A stretch of DNA of 64,000 nt from Phycicoccus jejuensis (GTDB taxonomy: Bacteria; Actinomycetota; Actinomycetes; Actinomycetales; Dermatophilaceae): NCBI RefSeq assembly GCF_000720925.1, contig NZ_JOEE01000008.1, positions 1 through 64,000 of the forward strand, read 5' to 3'. Below the pieces are notes generated by a model. The model worked only from the letters and a program-made list of their open reading frames with translations. It was not told the DNA's origin and searched no databases. Both the position numbers and the translations under genes were made by a program. Of this stretch, positions 1-10,148 are shown one piece after another (positions within the stretch are counted from its first letter, which is position 1; each line of letters opens with the position of its first letter).

Positions 1-1
1 C

Positions 2-3000
2 GTGCGGGTCGTCGGCGACGAGGTCAACTCCGCGCCGACCCTGCGGCCCGGTGGCGCCCAGCTCACCCAGCGGCGCTACCCGGTCATCGCGGGCAAGCGG
101 CTGTCGGTGCCGGTCCTCGCCGACTGGCGCGACCCCGAGAACGACACGCTGGCCGCCCGCGCGGACGCCGAGGGAGCCGTCGTCGACGGCGCGGGGCGGG
201 TGACGCTCACCGCTCCGGTGGAGGAGGGGCGCCAGCCGATCGGCTACGTCGTCACCGACGGCCGCGGCGGGTCCACGAAGGGCACCGTCGAGGCCCAGGT
301 GCTCGGCACCGGGCCTGAGGTGCGCTTCGAGCCCCCCACCACGCAGCCGGATGCCGTGCGCGGTGTCGTCGGCAAGCCGCTGCAGGTCGAGCCGCTGGGC
401 AACGACATCGCCGGCGCCGACCCGGGGGAGCCGGACGCGTCGCTGCGGCTGCGCTCCGAGGTCCGGCCGGCGTGGGGACGTGCTGGTCACCGCGGCCGCG
501 TCGCCCGCGGACGGCTCCGGCTGGCTGCGCGCCTCCATCTACCAGGGTCGCTGGCTGCGCCTGGAGGCCGCGGAGCCCGCACCCCTCGACGCGGGGACCG
601 GGCGTCGCGGCACCATCCGCTACACCGTGAGCGACGGCACGCAGCGCACCAGCGGAGAGGTGTCGGTGCTCCAGCAGCCCCCCGCCGACGACGCCGTCCC
701 GCTCGTCGAGGACGACACCGCGACGGTGCGCGAGGGCGACACGGTGAGCATCCCGGTGCTGGACAACGACACGATGGCCGACGGCATCCCGCTGCGCCTG
801 GACCCCGAGTCGGTGAAGGTCGTGAGCAAGGGGGACGCCCAGCGCGCCTTCGCCTCCGGCAACGTCGTGCGCTACGTGCCCGAGGCCCGCGGCCTGCGGG
901 CGCCGAAGTTCGTGACGATCGAGTACGCCGCGTACGCCGAGGGTGCGAAGGGTCGGGCGCAGACCGCACGAGCGCGCGTGCAGGTCAACCCTCTTCCCAC
1001 CAAGCAGCAGGTCAACCAGTCGCCCGTGGCTCGCAGCTTCACCGCGACCGTGACGGCGGGCGACCCGCTGACGATGACCATCCCGACCTTCGGCGTCGAC
1101 CCCGACGGCGACAGCGTCACCCTGACCGGGGTCGTGGGCGCCGACGACGGCCCGGTCGACCTCGCGCTGGGCCGGGTCGTGGGGGTCGGGCCGACGACGA
1201 TCCGGTACGAGTCCTTCCCGCTCGCGGCAGGGACCGAGGTCATCACGTACGAGGTGCGCGACCGCTTCGGCGCGACGAGCCGCGCGTTCGTGAGGGTCGG
1301 CGTGGTGCAGCCGGGCGACCCGCAGCCGCCCGTCGCCGTCGACGACGAGGTGTTCGCCGCGCCGGGCAAGACGGTCACCGTCAAGCCGCTCGTCAACGAC
1401 CTCATCGCCCGCGGCGACGTCGTCGAGGTCGACACCGAGTCGCTCAACCCGGCGGATGCCCTGCGCGCCTGGCGCGTCGACGAGGACCACACGGTGCGGA
1501 CCAAGGTCCCGGACGACACCGCCCGCGTGCACCAGCTGGCGTACGGCATCAGCGACGGCCTGTACGACCCGTCCCGCGCGAGCATCCTCGTCCGGCCCGT
1601 CGCGGGGTACAAGAACCCGCCGGTGGCCAACGACGACGTCGCCGCGCCGAAGCCGGGGGAGACCTCGACGGTGGTCGACGCGCTGGCCAACGACACCGAC
1701 GTCGACTCCGACCCCGCGACGCTGCGGGTCAAGGAGGTCCTCTCCCCGGACGCGCAGGTCACGCCCGACGGTCGGGTCAGCGTCAAGATCCTCGACCACG
1801 CCTACTCGGTGCCCTACGTCATCGTCGACGAGGACAACGAGGAGGCGATGGCGCTCATCCACGTCCCGACCGGCGCCAACGGGCAGCCGTTCGTCGTGGC
1901 CGGCTCGCTCATCACGATGGACCCCGACTCGTCCAAGACCGTCAACCTGGGCGACCACGTGCGCTCCCCGCGCGGTCGGGTGGTGTCGGTGACGACGGCC
2001 TCGACGGTCTCGGCCTCCCCGGCGGAGAACCTCTCGGTCAGCCTGGGCGACAACCGGACCCTGCAGCTGACCTCCTCCAACGGGTACGTGGGCCCGGCCG
2101 CGGTGATGCTCGAGGTCACCGACCAGAGCGCGGTGGACCAGAAGGACTTCGGCACGGCGTACGTGTCGGTGCCGGTGCAGGTCGGGCCGCTGGTGCCGCT
2201 GCTGCGCTGCCCCGACGGCGCCGTCTCGGTCACCGCGGGCGGCCTGGACCGCACGGTCGACATCCCGACGGTCTGCCACGCCTGGCTCCCGGTCGGCATG
2301 ACCCTCGACGACATCGAGTTCTCCGCTCGCTGGCGGGAGGAGCCGGACGCGGACCTGCGCGTCGACGGTGCGGGCAACCGCCGCCTGACGCTCCACGCGG
2401 ACGGGGACGCCCGCAGCAGCAACGGCACCATCGAGGTCTCGGCGCCCGGTCTGCGCGAGCCCTCGACGATCGCCGTGCGGGTCATCGGCCGTGCCGACAC
2501 CGCGGGGGCCGACGGCACCGACAGCACCTCGCCCGAGGACCCGCTGCCGCCGGCACGCGTGCGACCGGTGACGGTCGACGGCCTCGAGGCCGGCCAGTCC
2601 CGCACCGTCGACCTGCGTCCCTACCTGGACTCGCCGCTGCCGCAGCCCGAGTGCACCGTCACCGCCGCGTCCGTCGAGCAGGGGAGCGGCCTGACCGTGG
2701 CCCGCTCCGGATGCTCCGTCACGCTGACCGCCGGCGACCGGCCCTCGCAGAAGGCCGCGGTCGCCGTGACCCTCAGCGACGGCCCGAAGCGCAGCGCGCG
2801 CGGGCGCATCACGGTGACCCTCCTCGGCCGTCCCGACCCGCCGCGTCGCGTGCAGGCGGTCGCCGACCGCGACGCCGGCGGCCAGGCCCGCGTCGCGTGG
2901 CTGCCCCCCACCTACGACGGCGGAGCCACCATCACCTCGTACGTCGTCCGCTGGACCGGCGGCTCGTCCGGCAGCACGACGTGTACCGCCTCGCCCTGCA

Positions 3001-4544
3001 CCGTCCAGGGACTGACCAACGGCAAGGACTACAGGTTCACCGTCGCGGCGGTCAACGGTGTGGGAGAGGGCGACCCGTCCGAAGCGAGCGCCGCGGTCCG
3101 CCCCGACACGCTGCCGCGGGCGGTGACCGGCGTGCGGATGGTCGACCGCGGCGACGGTCGCCTCACCATCGCGTGGGACCAGCCGGTCAACGAGGGCAGC
3201 GCCCTGCGCAAGTACGTCGTCCGCCTGATCTCCTCGACCGGCCAGACCACGACGCAGAACGTCGTCGCGCCGCGGCGGCAGGCCACCGTCACGGGCCTGG
3301 ACAACATGGCGGAGCAGGACGTCCAGGTCCAGGCGTGGAACGAGCTCGGCGCGGGTCCGTTCGGACCCGCCGTCTCGATGCAGTCCGCCGGCACCCCGCC
3401 CGCGCTGCCGGCCCCGAAGATCGCGGCGAGCGGCCCCGGCCCGGCGAAGGACTCGGCGACGCTGACCGTCTCGTGGGAGCAGGGCAGCCCCAACGGGCCG
3501 CCGACGACCGGCTACACGCTCTACCAGTCCGTCGACGGCGGCGGGTGGACCGTCGCCGCGCGCACCGGGGCCGGTGACCGCAGCGCGAGCGTCGTCATCC
3601 CCTACGACGGGCGCCAGTACCGGTACACGGCGACCCTGACCAACGGTGCCGACCTCGAGGGGCCCAAGTCCAACGCGTCGTCGTTCACGTCGGTCGGACA
3701 GCCGTCGACCCCGACCGTCACCGCGTCGACGCCGTCGGCGAACCGCCAGATCCAGCTGACCGTCGGGGTCGGCCAGCCGCGCGCCGGGTCCTTCAGCGCG
3801 ATCCGGTGGTCCGGCGGCGGCAAGAGCGGGTCGGTCGCCTGTGGCTGCGCGCCCGGCTCGCAGAAGACGTTCTCCGTCGGCCCGTTCGACACCAACCCGA
3901 CCCGCCAGTACGCGATCACGGTGTGGACGGTGAACTCCGGGGCCCAGGAGTCGGTCCGCAGCTCCGCGGCCGCGACCCCCTACGGCGACACCCTGACCCC
4001 CACCGGCCTGCGCAGCTCGCGCAACGGCGACACCATCACGTGGACGTGGAACCTGCCGGAGAACGGCCGGCCGATCACGGACGTCCAGGTCCGCGGCGCC
4101 GTCGACCAGACCTTCGGCGGCAAGCGGACGCAGGTGAGCCACACCGGGTCGCCGGGGAACACCTACCGGCTCGAGGTGCGGTCGAAGTCGGCCGCCGGGT
4201 GGTCGGCGTGGGCCGGTCCGCGGGCCGAGACGATCCCCGATCCCAAGGCGATCTCGCTGAGCAGCCGTCAGGGCGCTGCCGAGCGGGGCGTCTGCGCGAA
4301 CTGCTACCGCCTGGTCTGGACCCCGTCGGGGGTCGCGAACGGCACCTACGACTTCGCCTGCTACCGGACGGGCGGGGTGCGGTTCTACCCGCCCTCCGGG
4401 ACGAGGACCGTCACGGTGAGCGGGTCATCGCACTCGGGGGCATGGTGCGCCGTCGACCCGAACTACGGGTATGACCTGTGGATCGTGCTGACGAACGGCC
4501 CCTCGGGGAGAGTCGAGTCCAACCACGTGAAGATGCAGCGCTGA
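2..4544 (+). pseudogene. Giant Ig-like / fibronectin III surface protein, 5' truncated by window, frameshifted
   Basis: C-terminal part (about 1,510 residues) of a very large secreted or surface protein; its start is left of the window. The first part is a chain of bacterial Ig-like/cadherin-like modules with recurring VANDD and NDTDVD motifs (about 1620-1710). From about 2830 there are at least three fibronectin type III modules, the first ending in the GLTNGKDYRFTVAAVNG hallmark (near 3010-3060). No LPxTG, membrane segment or catalytic motif is seen before the stop at 4542-4544. The reading frame shifts at GGGG (474-477): codons are in one frame from 2 to about 473 and one base later afterwards. 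Removing one G restores EVRPAWDVLVTAAAS. This is either a real one-base insertion or a homopolymer sequencing error. Such proteins often adjoin MoxR/DUF58/transglutaminase genes in actinobacteria, which would lie outside the window. The role is probably adhesion or envelope structure, by inference only. Confidence 0.8.
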
Positions 4545-4601
4545 CCCCTGTCGGTGGTCACCCCTAGCGTCGTTCACGACAACGAGGACGAGGTGAGACG
4601 C

Positions 4602-4850
4602 ATGACCCGTGACGACGTGATGACCATCGACTGCCGCACCTGCCCGGTGCGCGAGCTGCACTGCGACGACTGCATGGTGCCCGTGCTCCTGAGCATCACC
4701 GGCACGCGCACCGACGGCGCCCTCGACGCCGAGGAGCGGGCCGTCGTGACCCGGCTCGTCCGCGCCGGCCTCGTCGACGCCGAGACCGCCGCCACCGTGC
4801 GGGCCACGGTCGAGCCCGGGGCCGCCCACGGGAGCCGCGCCGTCGGCTGA
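4602..4850 (+). CDS. Small Cys-rich conserved actinobacterial protein
   Basis: An 82-residue soluble protein. Near the N-terminus it has CRTCPVRELHCDDC, a four-cysteine pattern (CxxC-x6-CxxC) that looks like a small metal-binding knuckle; the rest is a short helical domain (EERAVVTRLVRAGLV). I chose ATG 4602 because GAGGACGAGG precedes it at about 8 nt; a second ATG at 4620 would still keep all four cysteines. It lies 57 bp after the surface-protein gene and 23 bp before a lipoprotein gene on the same strand. I recognise the pattern as recurrent in actinobacteria but cannot assign a function. Zinc binding is inferred from cysteine spacing only. Confidence 0.75.
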   Translation: MTRDDVMTIDCRTCPVRELHCDDCMVPVLLSITGTRTDGALDAEERAVVTRLVRAGLVDAETAATVRATVEPGAAHGSRAVG

Positions 4851-4861
4851 GCCGTTCTCCG

Positions 4862-4867
4862 TACGAT
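4862..4867 (+). promoter_or_regulatory. Candidate -10 (TACGAT) for leaderless metallopeptidase gene
   Basis: TACGAT fits TANNNT and ends 6 nt before GTG 4874. There is no Shine-Dalgarno in that gap, so transcription probably begins at or next to the start codon. Confidence 0.5.
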
Positions 4868-4873
4868 GACGCG

Positions 4874-6130
4874 GTGCCCGCCCACCGCCCGTCCCGCCCG
4901 CTGACGGCGGCGGTCGTCGGGCTGGTGCTCCTGGCCGGCTGCAGCGGGGGCGACGCGTCGCCACCCCGGGTCGCACCGCGGACCGCGACCCCGACCGGCT
5001 CTCCCGAGGTCGACACCGCCTCGGCCACCGCCACCGCCCTGGACGAGCTCCTCGCGCGCCGCGACGCCGCCGTCCTCGACGGTGACCGGGACGCGTTCCG
5101 CGCCACCGTCGCCGACCCCGACGGTGCCGCCGGCCGCGCCCAGCTGGCCGCCTTCGACGCCGCCCGCGCGCTGCGCCCGGACCGCCTCGCCCACGACGTC
5201 GTCGCACCCGTCGACGACCCCTCCGCCGTCGACGTCGGCGTCCGCTACCGCCTCGCGGGCCTCGACCGCGGTGACCGGACGGCACGCACCCGCTACCGCG
5301 TCGTGCGGGACGGCGACCGCTGGCTCGTCGCGTCCGAGGCCTCCGCGCCGGGGGCCCAGGCGCCGCCGTGGACGGCGATGCCGGGCCTCACCGTCCGCCG
5401 CACGACGCACGCCGTCGTCGCCGGCACCCTGCCGTCCGCCGACCTCGACGCCGCCGGCCGGACGGTCGACGACGCGCTGCCGGGTCTGGCCCGCCGCTGG
5501 TCACGCGCCCCGGGCCGAGTGCTCGTCCTCGCCCCGGCGACGGTGGCCGAGGGCGAGGCGCTCCTCGGTGCGGCCGCGGACGACGGGGTGGGCGCGAGCA
5601 CCGACGGCCCGACGGGCGAGGACGGTCGGGCCACGGGCGACCGCGTCGTGCTCGACCCCTCGGCGCACGCGCGCCTGACCCGGACCGGGCGCGTCGTCGT
5701 CCTCACCCACGAGCTGGCGCACGTCGCCGTCCGCGCCACGCTGCCGGGCGCCCTGCCCACGTGGCTCTCGGAGGGCTACGCCGACCACGTCGGGTACGCC
5801 GGGGCCGACGTCCCCGTCACGGACCTGCTCGCGCCGCTGACCGCCGCCGTCCGGGCCGGCGCCGCACCCCGGGACCTCCCGGACGCGGCCGCCTTCGCCG
5901 CCGGTGGGTCGCTCGAGGTCACCTACCTCGCCGCGTGGCAGGCCGTCGAGCTCCTCGCCGACCGGCGGGGCGAGGCCGGCCTGGACCGGCTGCTGCGGGC
6001 CTGTGCCTCCACCGGCGGTGAGCAGGCTGCCGAACGCATCTGCGACACCGCCCTGCCGGAGGTCGCAGGGCTCGACCGTCAGGCGCTCACGCGGCTGTGG
6101 CGTCAGCGCCTCGACGACCTCGCGCGCTGA
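4874..6130 (+). CDS. Lipoprotein zinc metallopeptidase (HELAH...E, gluzincin-like)
   Basis: A 418-residue exported lipoprotein. Residues 10-23 form a short hydrophobic signal ending in the lipobox LLAGC (Cys23), so it should be anchored to the outer face of the membrane. The middle (about 60-170) resembles a nuclear-transport-factor-like fold seen in secreted actinobacterial proteins, though this is uncertain. The C-terminal half carries HELAH (His279, Glu280, His283), followed 17 residues later by WLSEGYADHVG with Glu300 as the likely third zinc ligand; this spacing is typical of the peptidase-MA/gluzincin clan. GTG 4874 is supported by a -10 hexamer 6 nt upstream. The 3' end overlaps the converging glycosyltransferase gene by 44 bp. 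Substrate unknown. Confidence 0.8.
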   Translation: MPAHRPSRPLTAAVVGLVLLAGCSGGDASPPRVAPRTATPTGSPEVDTASATATALDELLARRDAAVLDGDRDAFRATVADPDGAAGRAQLAAFDAARALRPDRLAHDVVAPVDDPSAVDVGVRYRLAGLDRGDRTARTRYRVVRDGDRWLVASEASAPGAQAPPWTAMPGLTVRRTTHAVVAGTLPSADLDAAGRTVDDALPGLARRWSRAPGRVLVLAPATVAEGEALLGAAADDGVGASTDGPTGEDGRATGDRVVLDPSAHARLTRTGRVVVLTHELAHVAVRATLPGALPTWLSEGYADHVGYAGADVPVTDLLAPLTAAVRAGAAPRDLPDAAAFAAGGSLEVTYLAAWQAVELLADRRGEAGLDRLLRACASTGGEQAAERICDTALPEVAGLDRQALTRLWRQRLDDLAR

Positions 6131-7469
6131 GCGCGTCCGGGTCGCCGCGCCCGGCTGCGTCGTCGTCGGCCCCGGAGGGCACGAGGACCGACGCCAGCAC
6201 GAGCGCCGCCACCAGCCAGAACTGGTTGTAGAACGCCTGCTTGTTGACGAGGTTCGCGACGGCGAGCACGAGCGCGGCCCAGCGCAGCACCTCGCCGACC
6301 GGGGGCCGGCGCCGCCACACGGCCCACATCGCGCCGCCGACCGCGGCGAGCATCGCGAGCCCGGTGACGGCGAACGGCAGCGCCACGCCGTGGACGTTGA
6401 GGAAGTACAGGTACCAGGTGTTGGCGAACCGGATCGGGTGGAAGGTGAGCAGGGTCGTCACGGTGTCGTCGACGAACGCCGCCGGGTCGGCCACGAGCCA
6501 CGGCAGGAGGAGGACGCCCGCGAGGCCGCCGGTGGCGAGAGTGCGCCGCCAGCCGAACGGCTGCCACACGAGGAGCACCGGGGCGACGAGGGCGAGGTGC
6601 TGCTTGCTCGCACAGGCCAGGGCGAGCGGCACGACGGCCCACCAGGCGTGCCCGCGGCGGACGAGCGCGGCCCACCAGACGAGGAGGGCGGCGAGCACGG
6701 GCTCGGTCCAGGACTGGTCGACCTGGGTGATGGTGCCCGGCGCGACGACGAGCACCGCGGCCGCGGCCGCCGCCCGCGCCCGGCCCGAGGGCGTGCCGCC
6801 GGCGAGGTACCAGAGACCGGCCAGCAGCACGAGGGTCCAGACGAGCATCATCCAGCGCACGTCGCCGGCGACCCAGCGCCCCGGCGCGGTGAGGACCATC
6901 ATCCACGGCAGGTACGTGAAGTGGTCCTGCACACCGGGGGAGCCGCTCCACTGCGCCGTGTAGACGTTGCCGAGGCGGGCCGAGACGTCGGCGCCCTGCT
7001 GGAGGATGACCCACACGTCGATCTTCGGTGCACGGTCCCCGAGCACCGCGACCGAGGCGAGCACGGTGTGGGTCAGGGCGGCCCCGCCCAGCACCGCGGG
7101 CGGACCCCACGGCGCGCGGACGAGGAGCAGGCCGGCGAGCGCCACGCCGCCCACCGCGACGACGGCGAGCGCCGCCGTCAGCCACCCGCCGCGCAGGTAC
7201 GAGAACAGCGGGACGGTGAGCGTGAGCACGACCGAGCCCAGGACGAGCACCGGTGCGAGCCACCGGGGCAGGGGCACCTCGACCCGGCGGACGAGCCACC
7301 ACGCGAGCAGTGCCGTCCCCGCCGTGAGGACGAGGAGGATCGGTACCCGGAAGCGCACGACGCTCCACTGCGCGACCCCGAACCAGGCGAGCCAGGCGAC
7401 GGCGAGGACGACAGCGGGTGCCGCCGCCCGCACTCCCGGCGCGGGGCGCCCGGCCGCGGGCTCAGCCAC
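6087..7469 (-). CDS. Polytopic membrane glycosyltransferase (GT-C, GT87/mannosyltransferase-like)
   Basis: A 460-residue, very hydrophobic protein with roughly eleven to thirteen predicted membrane segments. The larger loop before mid-protein (DRAPKIDVWVILQQGADV, then YTAQWSGSPGVQDHFTYLP) resembles the acidic first extracytoplasmic loop of GT-C polyprenol-phosphate-sugar transferases such as the mannosyltransferase (GT87) group. Further motifs such as CASKQHLALVAPVL and FHPIRFANTWYLYF fit that family. It probably transfers a sugar to an envelope glycolipid or polymer at the outer face of the membrane; the sugar is unknown. GTG 7469 overlaps the stop of the upstream acyl-CoA ligase gene by 8 nt, so the two are probably translationally coupled. 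Its 3' end overlaps the converging metallopeptidase gene. Confidence 0.75.
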   Translation of the reverse strand: MAEPAAGRPAPGVRAAAPAVVLAVAWLAWFGVAQWSVVRFRVPILLVLTAGTALLAWWLVRRVEVPLPRWLAPVLVLGSVVLTLTVPLFSYLRGGWLTAALAVVAVGGVALAGLLLVRAPWGPPAVLGGAALTHTVLASVAVLGDRAPKIDVWVILQQGADVSARLGNVYTAQWSGSPGVQDHFTYLPWMMVLTAPGRWVAGDVRWMMLVWTLVLLAGLWYLAGGTPSGRARAAAAAAVLVVAPGTITQVDQSWTEPVLAALLVWWAALVRRGHAWWAVVPLALACASKQHLALVAPVLLVWQPFGWRRTLATGGLAGVLLLPWLVADPAAFVDDTVTTLLTFHPIRFANTWYLYFLNVHGVALPFAVTGLAMLAAVGGAMWAVWRRRPPVGEVLRWAALVLAVANLVNKQAFYNQFWLVAALVLASVLVPSGADDDAAGRGDPDALSARGRRGADATAA

Positions 7470-9252
7470 CGTAGAGCGCGTCGACCTCGTCGCCGAAGTC
7501 GCGCATCACCACGTTGCGCTTGAGCTTGAGCGACGGCGTAAGGTGGCCCGACTCCTCCGTGAAGTCGGCGTCGAGGACGACGAACTTGCGGATCGACTCC
7601 GCCTTGGAGACAGCGGTGTTCGCGTCGTCGACGGCCCGCTGGATCTCGGCCTGGATGCGCGGGTCGTCCTTCGCCTTCGAGAACGGCAGGTCGTCGAGCC
7701 CGTGGTTCGCGGCCCAGGCGGGGTACATCTCCTCGTCGAGCGTCACGAGCGCGCCGATGAACGGCTTGCCGTCGCCGACGACGATGCACTGGCTGACGAG
7801 CGGGTGTGACCGGAGGCGGTCCTCGAGGACGGCGGGCGCGACGTTCTTGCCGCCGGCCGTCACGAGGATCTCCTTCTTGCGGCCCGTGATCCGCAGGTAG
7901 CCCTTCTCGTCGAGCTCGCCGATGTCGCCGGTGTGGAACCACCCGTCGCGCACCGACTCCTTCGTCGCGTCGTCGTTCCCGCGGTAGGTGCGGAAGACGT
8001 TGACCCCCTTGATGCAGATCTCGCCGTCGTCGGCGATCTTGAGGTCGACGCCCGGCAGCGGCGGACCGACCGTGCCGATGCGCATCGCGTCGGGGAGGTT
8101 GACGCACGCCGGGGCGGTGGTCTCGGTCAGGCCGTAGCCCTCGAGGATCGAGACGCCGATGCCGCGGAAGAAGTGCCCCAGCCGCGTCCCGAGCGGCGCG
8201 CCGCCCGAGACGGCGTACTGCACCCGGCCGCCCATCGCGTCGCGCAGCTTGGCGTAGACGAGCTTGTCGAAGACGGCGTGCTTGACGCGCAGCCCGAGCG
8301 GGACCGAGCCGGTGTCGAGCGCCTCGGACCAGGCGATGGCGGTCGCGGCCGCTCCGGCGAAGATCTTGCCCTTGCCGCCGGCCTCCGCCTTGGCCTCGGC
8401 GCTGTTGTAGACCTTCTCGAACACCCGCGGCACCGCGAGGATGAAGGTGGGCCGGAACGACGCGAAGTCGTCCATCAGCGTCTTGAGGTCCGACGAGTGG
8501 CCCATCCGCACACCGGCGGTCACCGCGAGCACCTCGATGAAGCGCGCGAAGACGTGGGCGAGCGGGAGGAAGAGGAGGGTCGAGGCGCCGTCGGCCTTGA
8601 CGACCGCCGCGATCTGCTCGGCGGTGTTCTCGGCGAGGGTGAGGAAGTTGCCGTGCGTCAGCTCGACGCCCTTGGGGCGGCCGGTCGTGCCCGAGGTGTA
8701 GATGACGGTGGCGAGCGAGTCGCGGTCCATCCCCGCGCGGCGGTCGGTCAGCTCGTGGTCCTCGACGTCGGCCCCGTCGCGGCTCAGCGTGTCGACGTCG
8801 CCGTGGTCGAGCACCCAGACGTGCGCGAGGCCGGGCAGCCGCCCGCGGACCCGCTCGATCGCGGCGAGGTGGGACTCGGACTCGACGAGCACGCCGACCG
8901 CGCCGGAGTCGCCGAGGATCCACTCGACCTGGTCGGGGGAGGAGGTCTCGTAGATCGGCACGGGCACCGCGCCGGCCGCCCAGAGGGCGAAGTCGGCGAG
9001 GGTCCACTCGTACCGGGTGCGGCTCATGATCCCCACGACGTCGCCGACCCCGATGCCGGCGGCGAGGAACCCCTTGGCGAGCGCCGCGACCTCCGCGGCG
9101 AACGTCGCGCTCGTGACGTCGGTCCACCCCGCGCCGGAGCGGACCGAGAACGCCACCCGCCCGGGCCGGTCCGCGGCCAGACGGGCCGGGAGGTCTCCCA
9201 ACGTGCCCTCGTTCGTCGCGGGCAGGACGAGGGGCGTGAAGGTCTCGTGCAC
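7462..9252 (-). CDS. fadD15: Long-chain fatty-acid--CoA ligase (FadD15-like)
   Basis: A 596-residue AMP-forming acyl-CoA synthetase, which activates fatty acids to acyl-CoA through an acyl-adenylate. The phosphate-binding motif YTSGTTGRPKG is at residues 185-195. Further motifs are YGLTETTAPA and the C-terminal GWFHTGDIGELDEKGYLRI hinge, followed by GRKKEILVTAGGKNVAP with the catalytic-lysine region. Length and the full A3-A10 motif set indicate a complete enzyme. GTG 9252 is preceded by GAAGGAG at about 7 nt. It lies divergent from an SRPBCC gene, an arrangement that parallels fadD15 (Rv2187) next to Rv2185c in M. tuberculosis; that synteny is from memory. It shares an operon with the downstream glycosyltransferase gene. 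Confidence 0.9.
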   Translation of the reverse strand: MHETFTPLVLPATNEGTLGDLPARLAADRPGRVAFSVRSGAGWTDVTSATFAAEVAALAKGFLAAGIGVGDVVGIMSRTRYEWTLADFALWAAGAVPVPIYETSSPDQVEWILGDSGAVGVLVESESHLAAIERVRGRLPGLAHVWVLDHGDVDTLSRDGADVEDHELTDRRAGMDRDSLATVIYTSGTTGRPKGVELTHGNFLTLAENTAEQIAAVVKADGASTLLFLPLAHVFARFIEVLAVTAGVRMGHSSDLKTLMDDFASFRPTFILAVPRVFEKVYNSAEAKAEAGGKGKIFAGAAATAIAWSEALDTGSVPLGLRVKHAVFDKLVYAKLRDAMGGRVQYAVSGGAPLGTRLGHFFRGIGVSILEGYGLTETTAPACVNLPDAMRIGTVGPPLPGVDLKIADDGEICIKGVNVFRTYRGNDDATKESVRDGWFHTGDIGELDEKGYLRITGRKKEILVTAGGKNVAPAVLEDRLRSHPLVSQCIVVGDGKPFIGALVTLDEEMYPAWAANHGLDDLPFSKAKDDPRIQAEIQRAVDDANTAVSKAESIRKFVVLDADFTEESGHLTPSLKLKRNVVMRDFGDEVDALYGG

Positions 9253-9313
9253 CGTCGGACTCCTTCGGTCTCGGGTGGGGAAGCCCCCCCAACTCTAGGC
9301 CCCGGCCTACGGG

Positions 9314-9319
9314 TAGCCT
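9314..9319 (+). promoter_or_regulatory. Candidate -10 (TAGCCT) for leaderless SRPBCC gene
   Basis: TAGCCT ends 8 nt before ATG 9328, and no Shine-Dalgarno lies between them. This fits a leaderless transcript. Confidence 0.5.
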
Positions 9320-9327
9320 GCGGTGCC

Positions 9328-9771
9328 ATGGCCGACCGCACCCGTTCCTCCACCGAGATCGCCGCCTCCCCGGGCGAGGTGCTCGACGTCATCGCGGCGT
9401 TCGAGGACTACCCCGAGTGGGCCGAGCAGGTCAAGGCGTGCTCGGTCCTCACCGAGGACGGCGACGGCTGGGCCGACCAGGTCGAGTTCACCCTCGACGC
9501 GGGCGCGATCAAGGACCAGTACGTGCTCGAGTACGACTGGGCGGTCGCCGAGGACGGCACCGGCGTGATCTCGTGGCACCTCGTGCGCGCCTCGCTGCTC
9601 AAGGGCCTCACCGGCAGCTACACCCTCGAGGCCGTCGGCGCCGGCACCCGGGTCACCTACGACCTCGAGGTCGACCTCACCATCCCGATGATCGGGATGC
9701 TCAAGCGCAAGGCCGAGAAGCTCATCATCGACGCCGCGCTCAGCGAGCTGAAGAAGCGCGTCGAGGGCTGA
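9328..9771 (+). CDS. SRPBCC (START-like) family protein, TB16.3/Rv2185c type
   Basis: A 147-residue soluble protein with the polyketide-cyclase/START-like helix-grip layout. It begins with a strand and the motif IAASPGEVLDVIAAFEDYPEW (split across the first 40 residues), then a long beta meander, and ends in an amphipathic helix (KRKAEKLIIDAALSELKKRV). Such folds bind hydrophobic ligands in a cavity, and no catalytic residue is evident. It is the first gene of a rightward run (9328-11874), divergent from the FadD-like ligase, as TB16.3 is near fadD15 in mycobacteria. A lipid-handling role is inferred from that context only. Confidence 0.8.
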   Translation: MADRTRSSTEIAASPGEVLDVIAAFEDYPEWAEQVKACSVLTEDGDGWADQVEFTLDAGAIKDQYVLEYDWAVAEDGTGVISWHLVRASLLKGLTGSYTLEAVGAGTRVTYDLEVDLTIPMIGMLKRKAEKLIIDAALSELKKRVEG

Positions 9772-9779
9772 TCGCCACG

Positions 9780-10148
9780 ATGACCGCGCAGCGCTGGCAC
9801 GAGGACGTCGGGAGCGTCGCCGAGGAGGCCGGGCGCCTCCTCGAGAGCCTGCGCCGCGCCGGTCGCGACTCCGCGGCGGACGCCGGAGCCACCGGAGCGC
9901 CGGCCGCGGGCGACACCGGAGCGGACGACACCCGCACCGACCCGCCTGCCGCCGAGACGTTCTCGTGCGACGACCCGGTGTGCCAGTGGTGCCCGGTGTG
10001 CCGGGCCTCGGCCTTCGTCCGCCAGCTCAGCCCCGAGACGCTCGGAACGCTCGCCGAGCTCGCGGGCTTCGCCGCCGCCGTCCTCGGCGACCTCGCCTCC
10101 GCCCGCGGGCGGGCCCACAACGACCAGCAGGGAGGCGACCGTGGCTGA
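9780..10148 (+). CDS. Conserved actinobacterial small protein with zinc-ribbon-like Cys cluster
   Basis: A 122-residue protein in three parts: an N-terminal helix (residues 1-30), a low-complexity Ala/Gly/Asp/Thr linker (31-60), and a cysteine cluster CDDPVCQWCPVC followed by a helix-rich tail (RQLSPETLGTLAELAGFAAAVLGDL). The tight Cys spacing suggests a metal site. It begins 8 bp after the SRPBCC gene and its last 8 nt overlap the GTG of the ROK kinase gene, so the three are co-transcribed and the kinase is probably translationally coupled. Function unknown. Confidence 0.75.
   Translation: MTAQRWHEDVGSVAEEAGRLLESLRRAGRDSAADAGATGAPAAGDTGADDTRTDPPAAETFSCDDPVCQWCPVCRASAFVRQLSPETLGTLAELAGFAAAVLGDLASARGRAHNDQQGGDRG

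Noticed and set aside
252-4142. 1,296-codon open frame on the minus strand under the Ig-like gene
   Set aside because: It is rich in Arg/Gly/Asp/Val without domain motifs and mirrors the G/C third-position bias of the plus-strand gene; a GC-rich antisense shadow.
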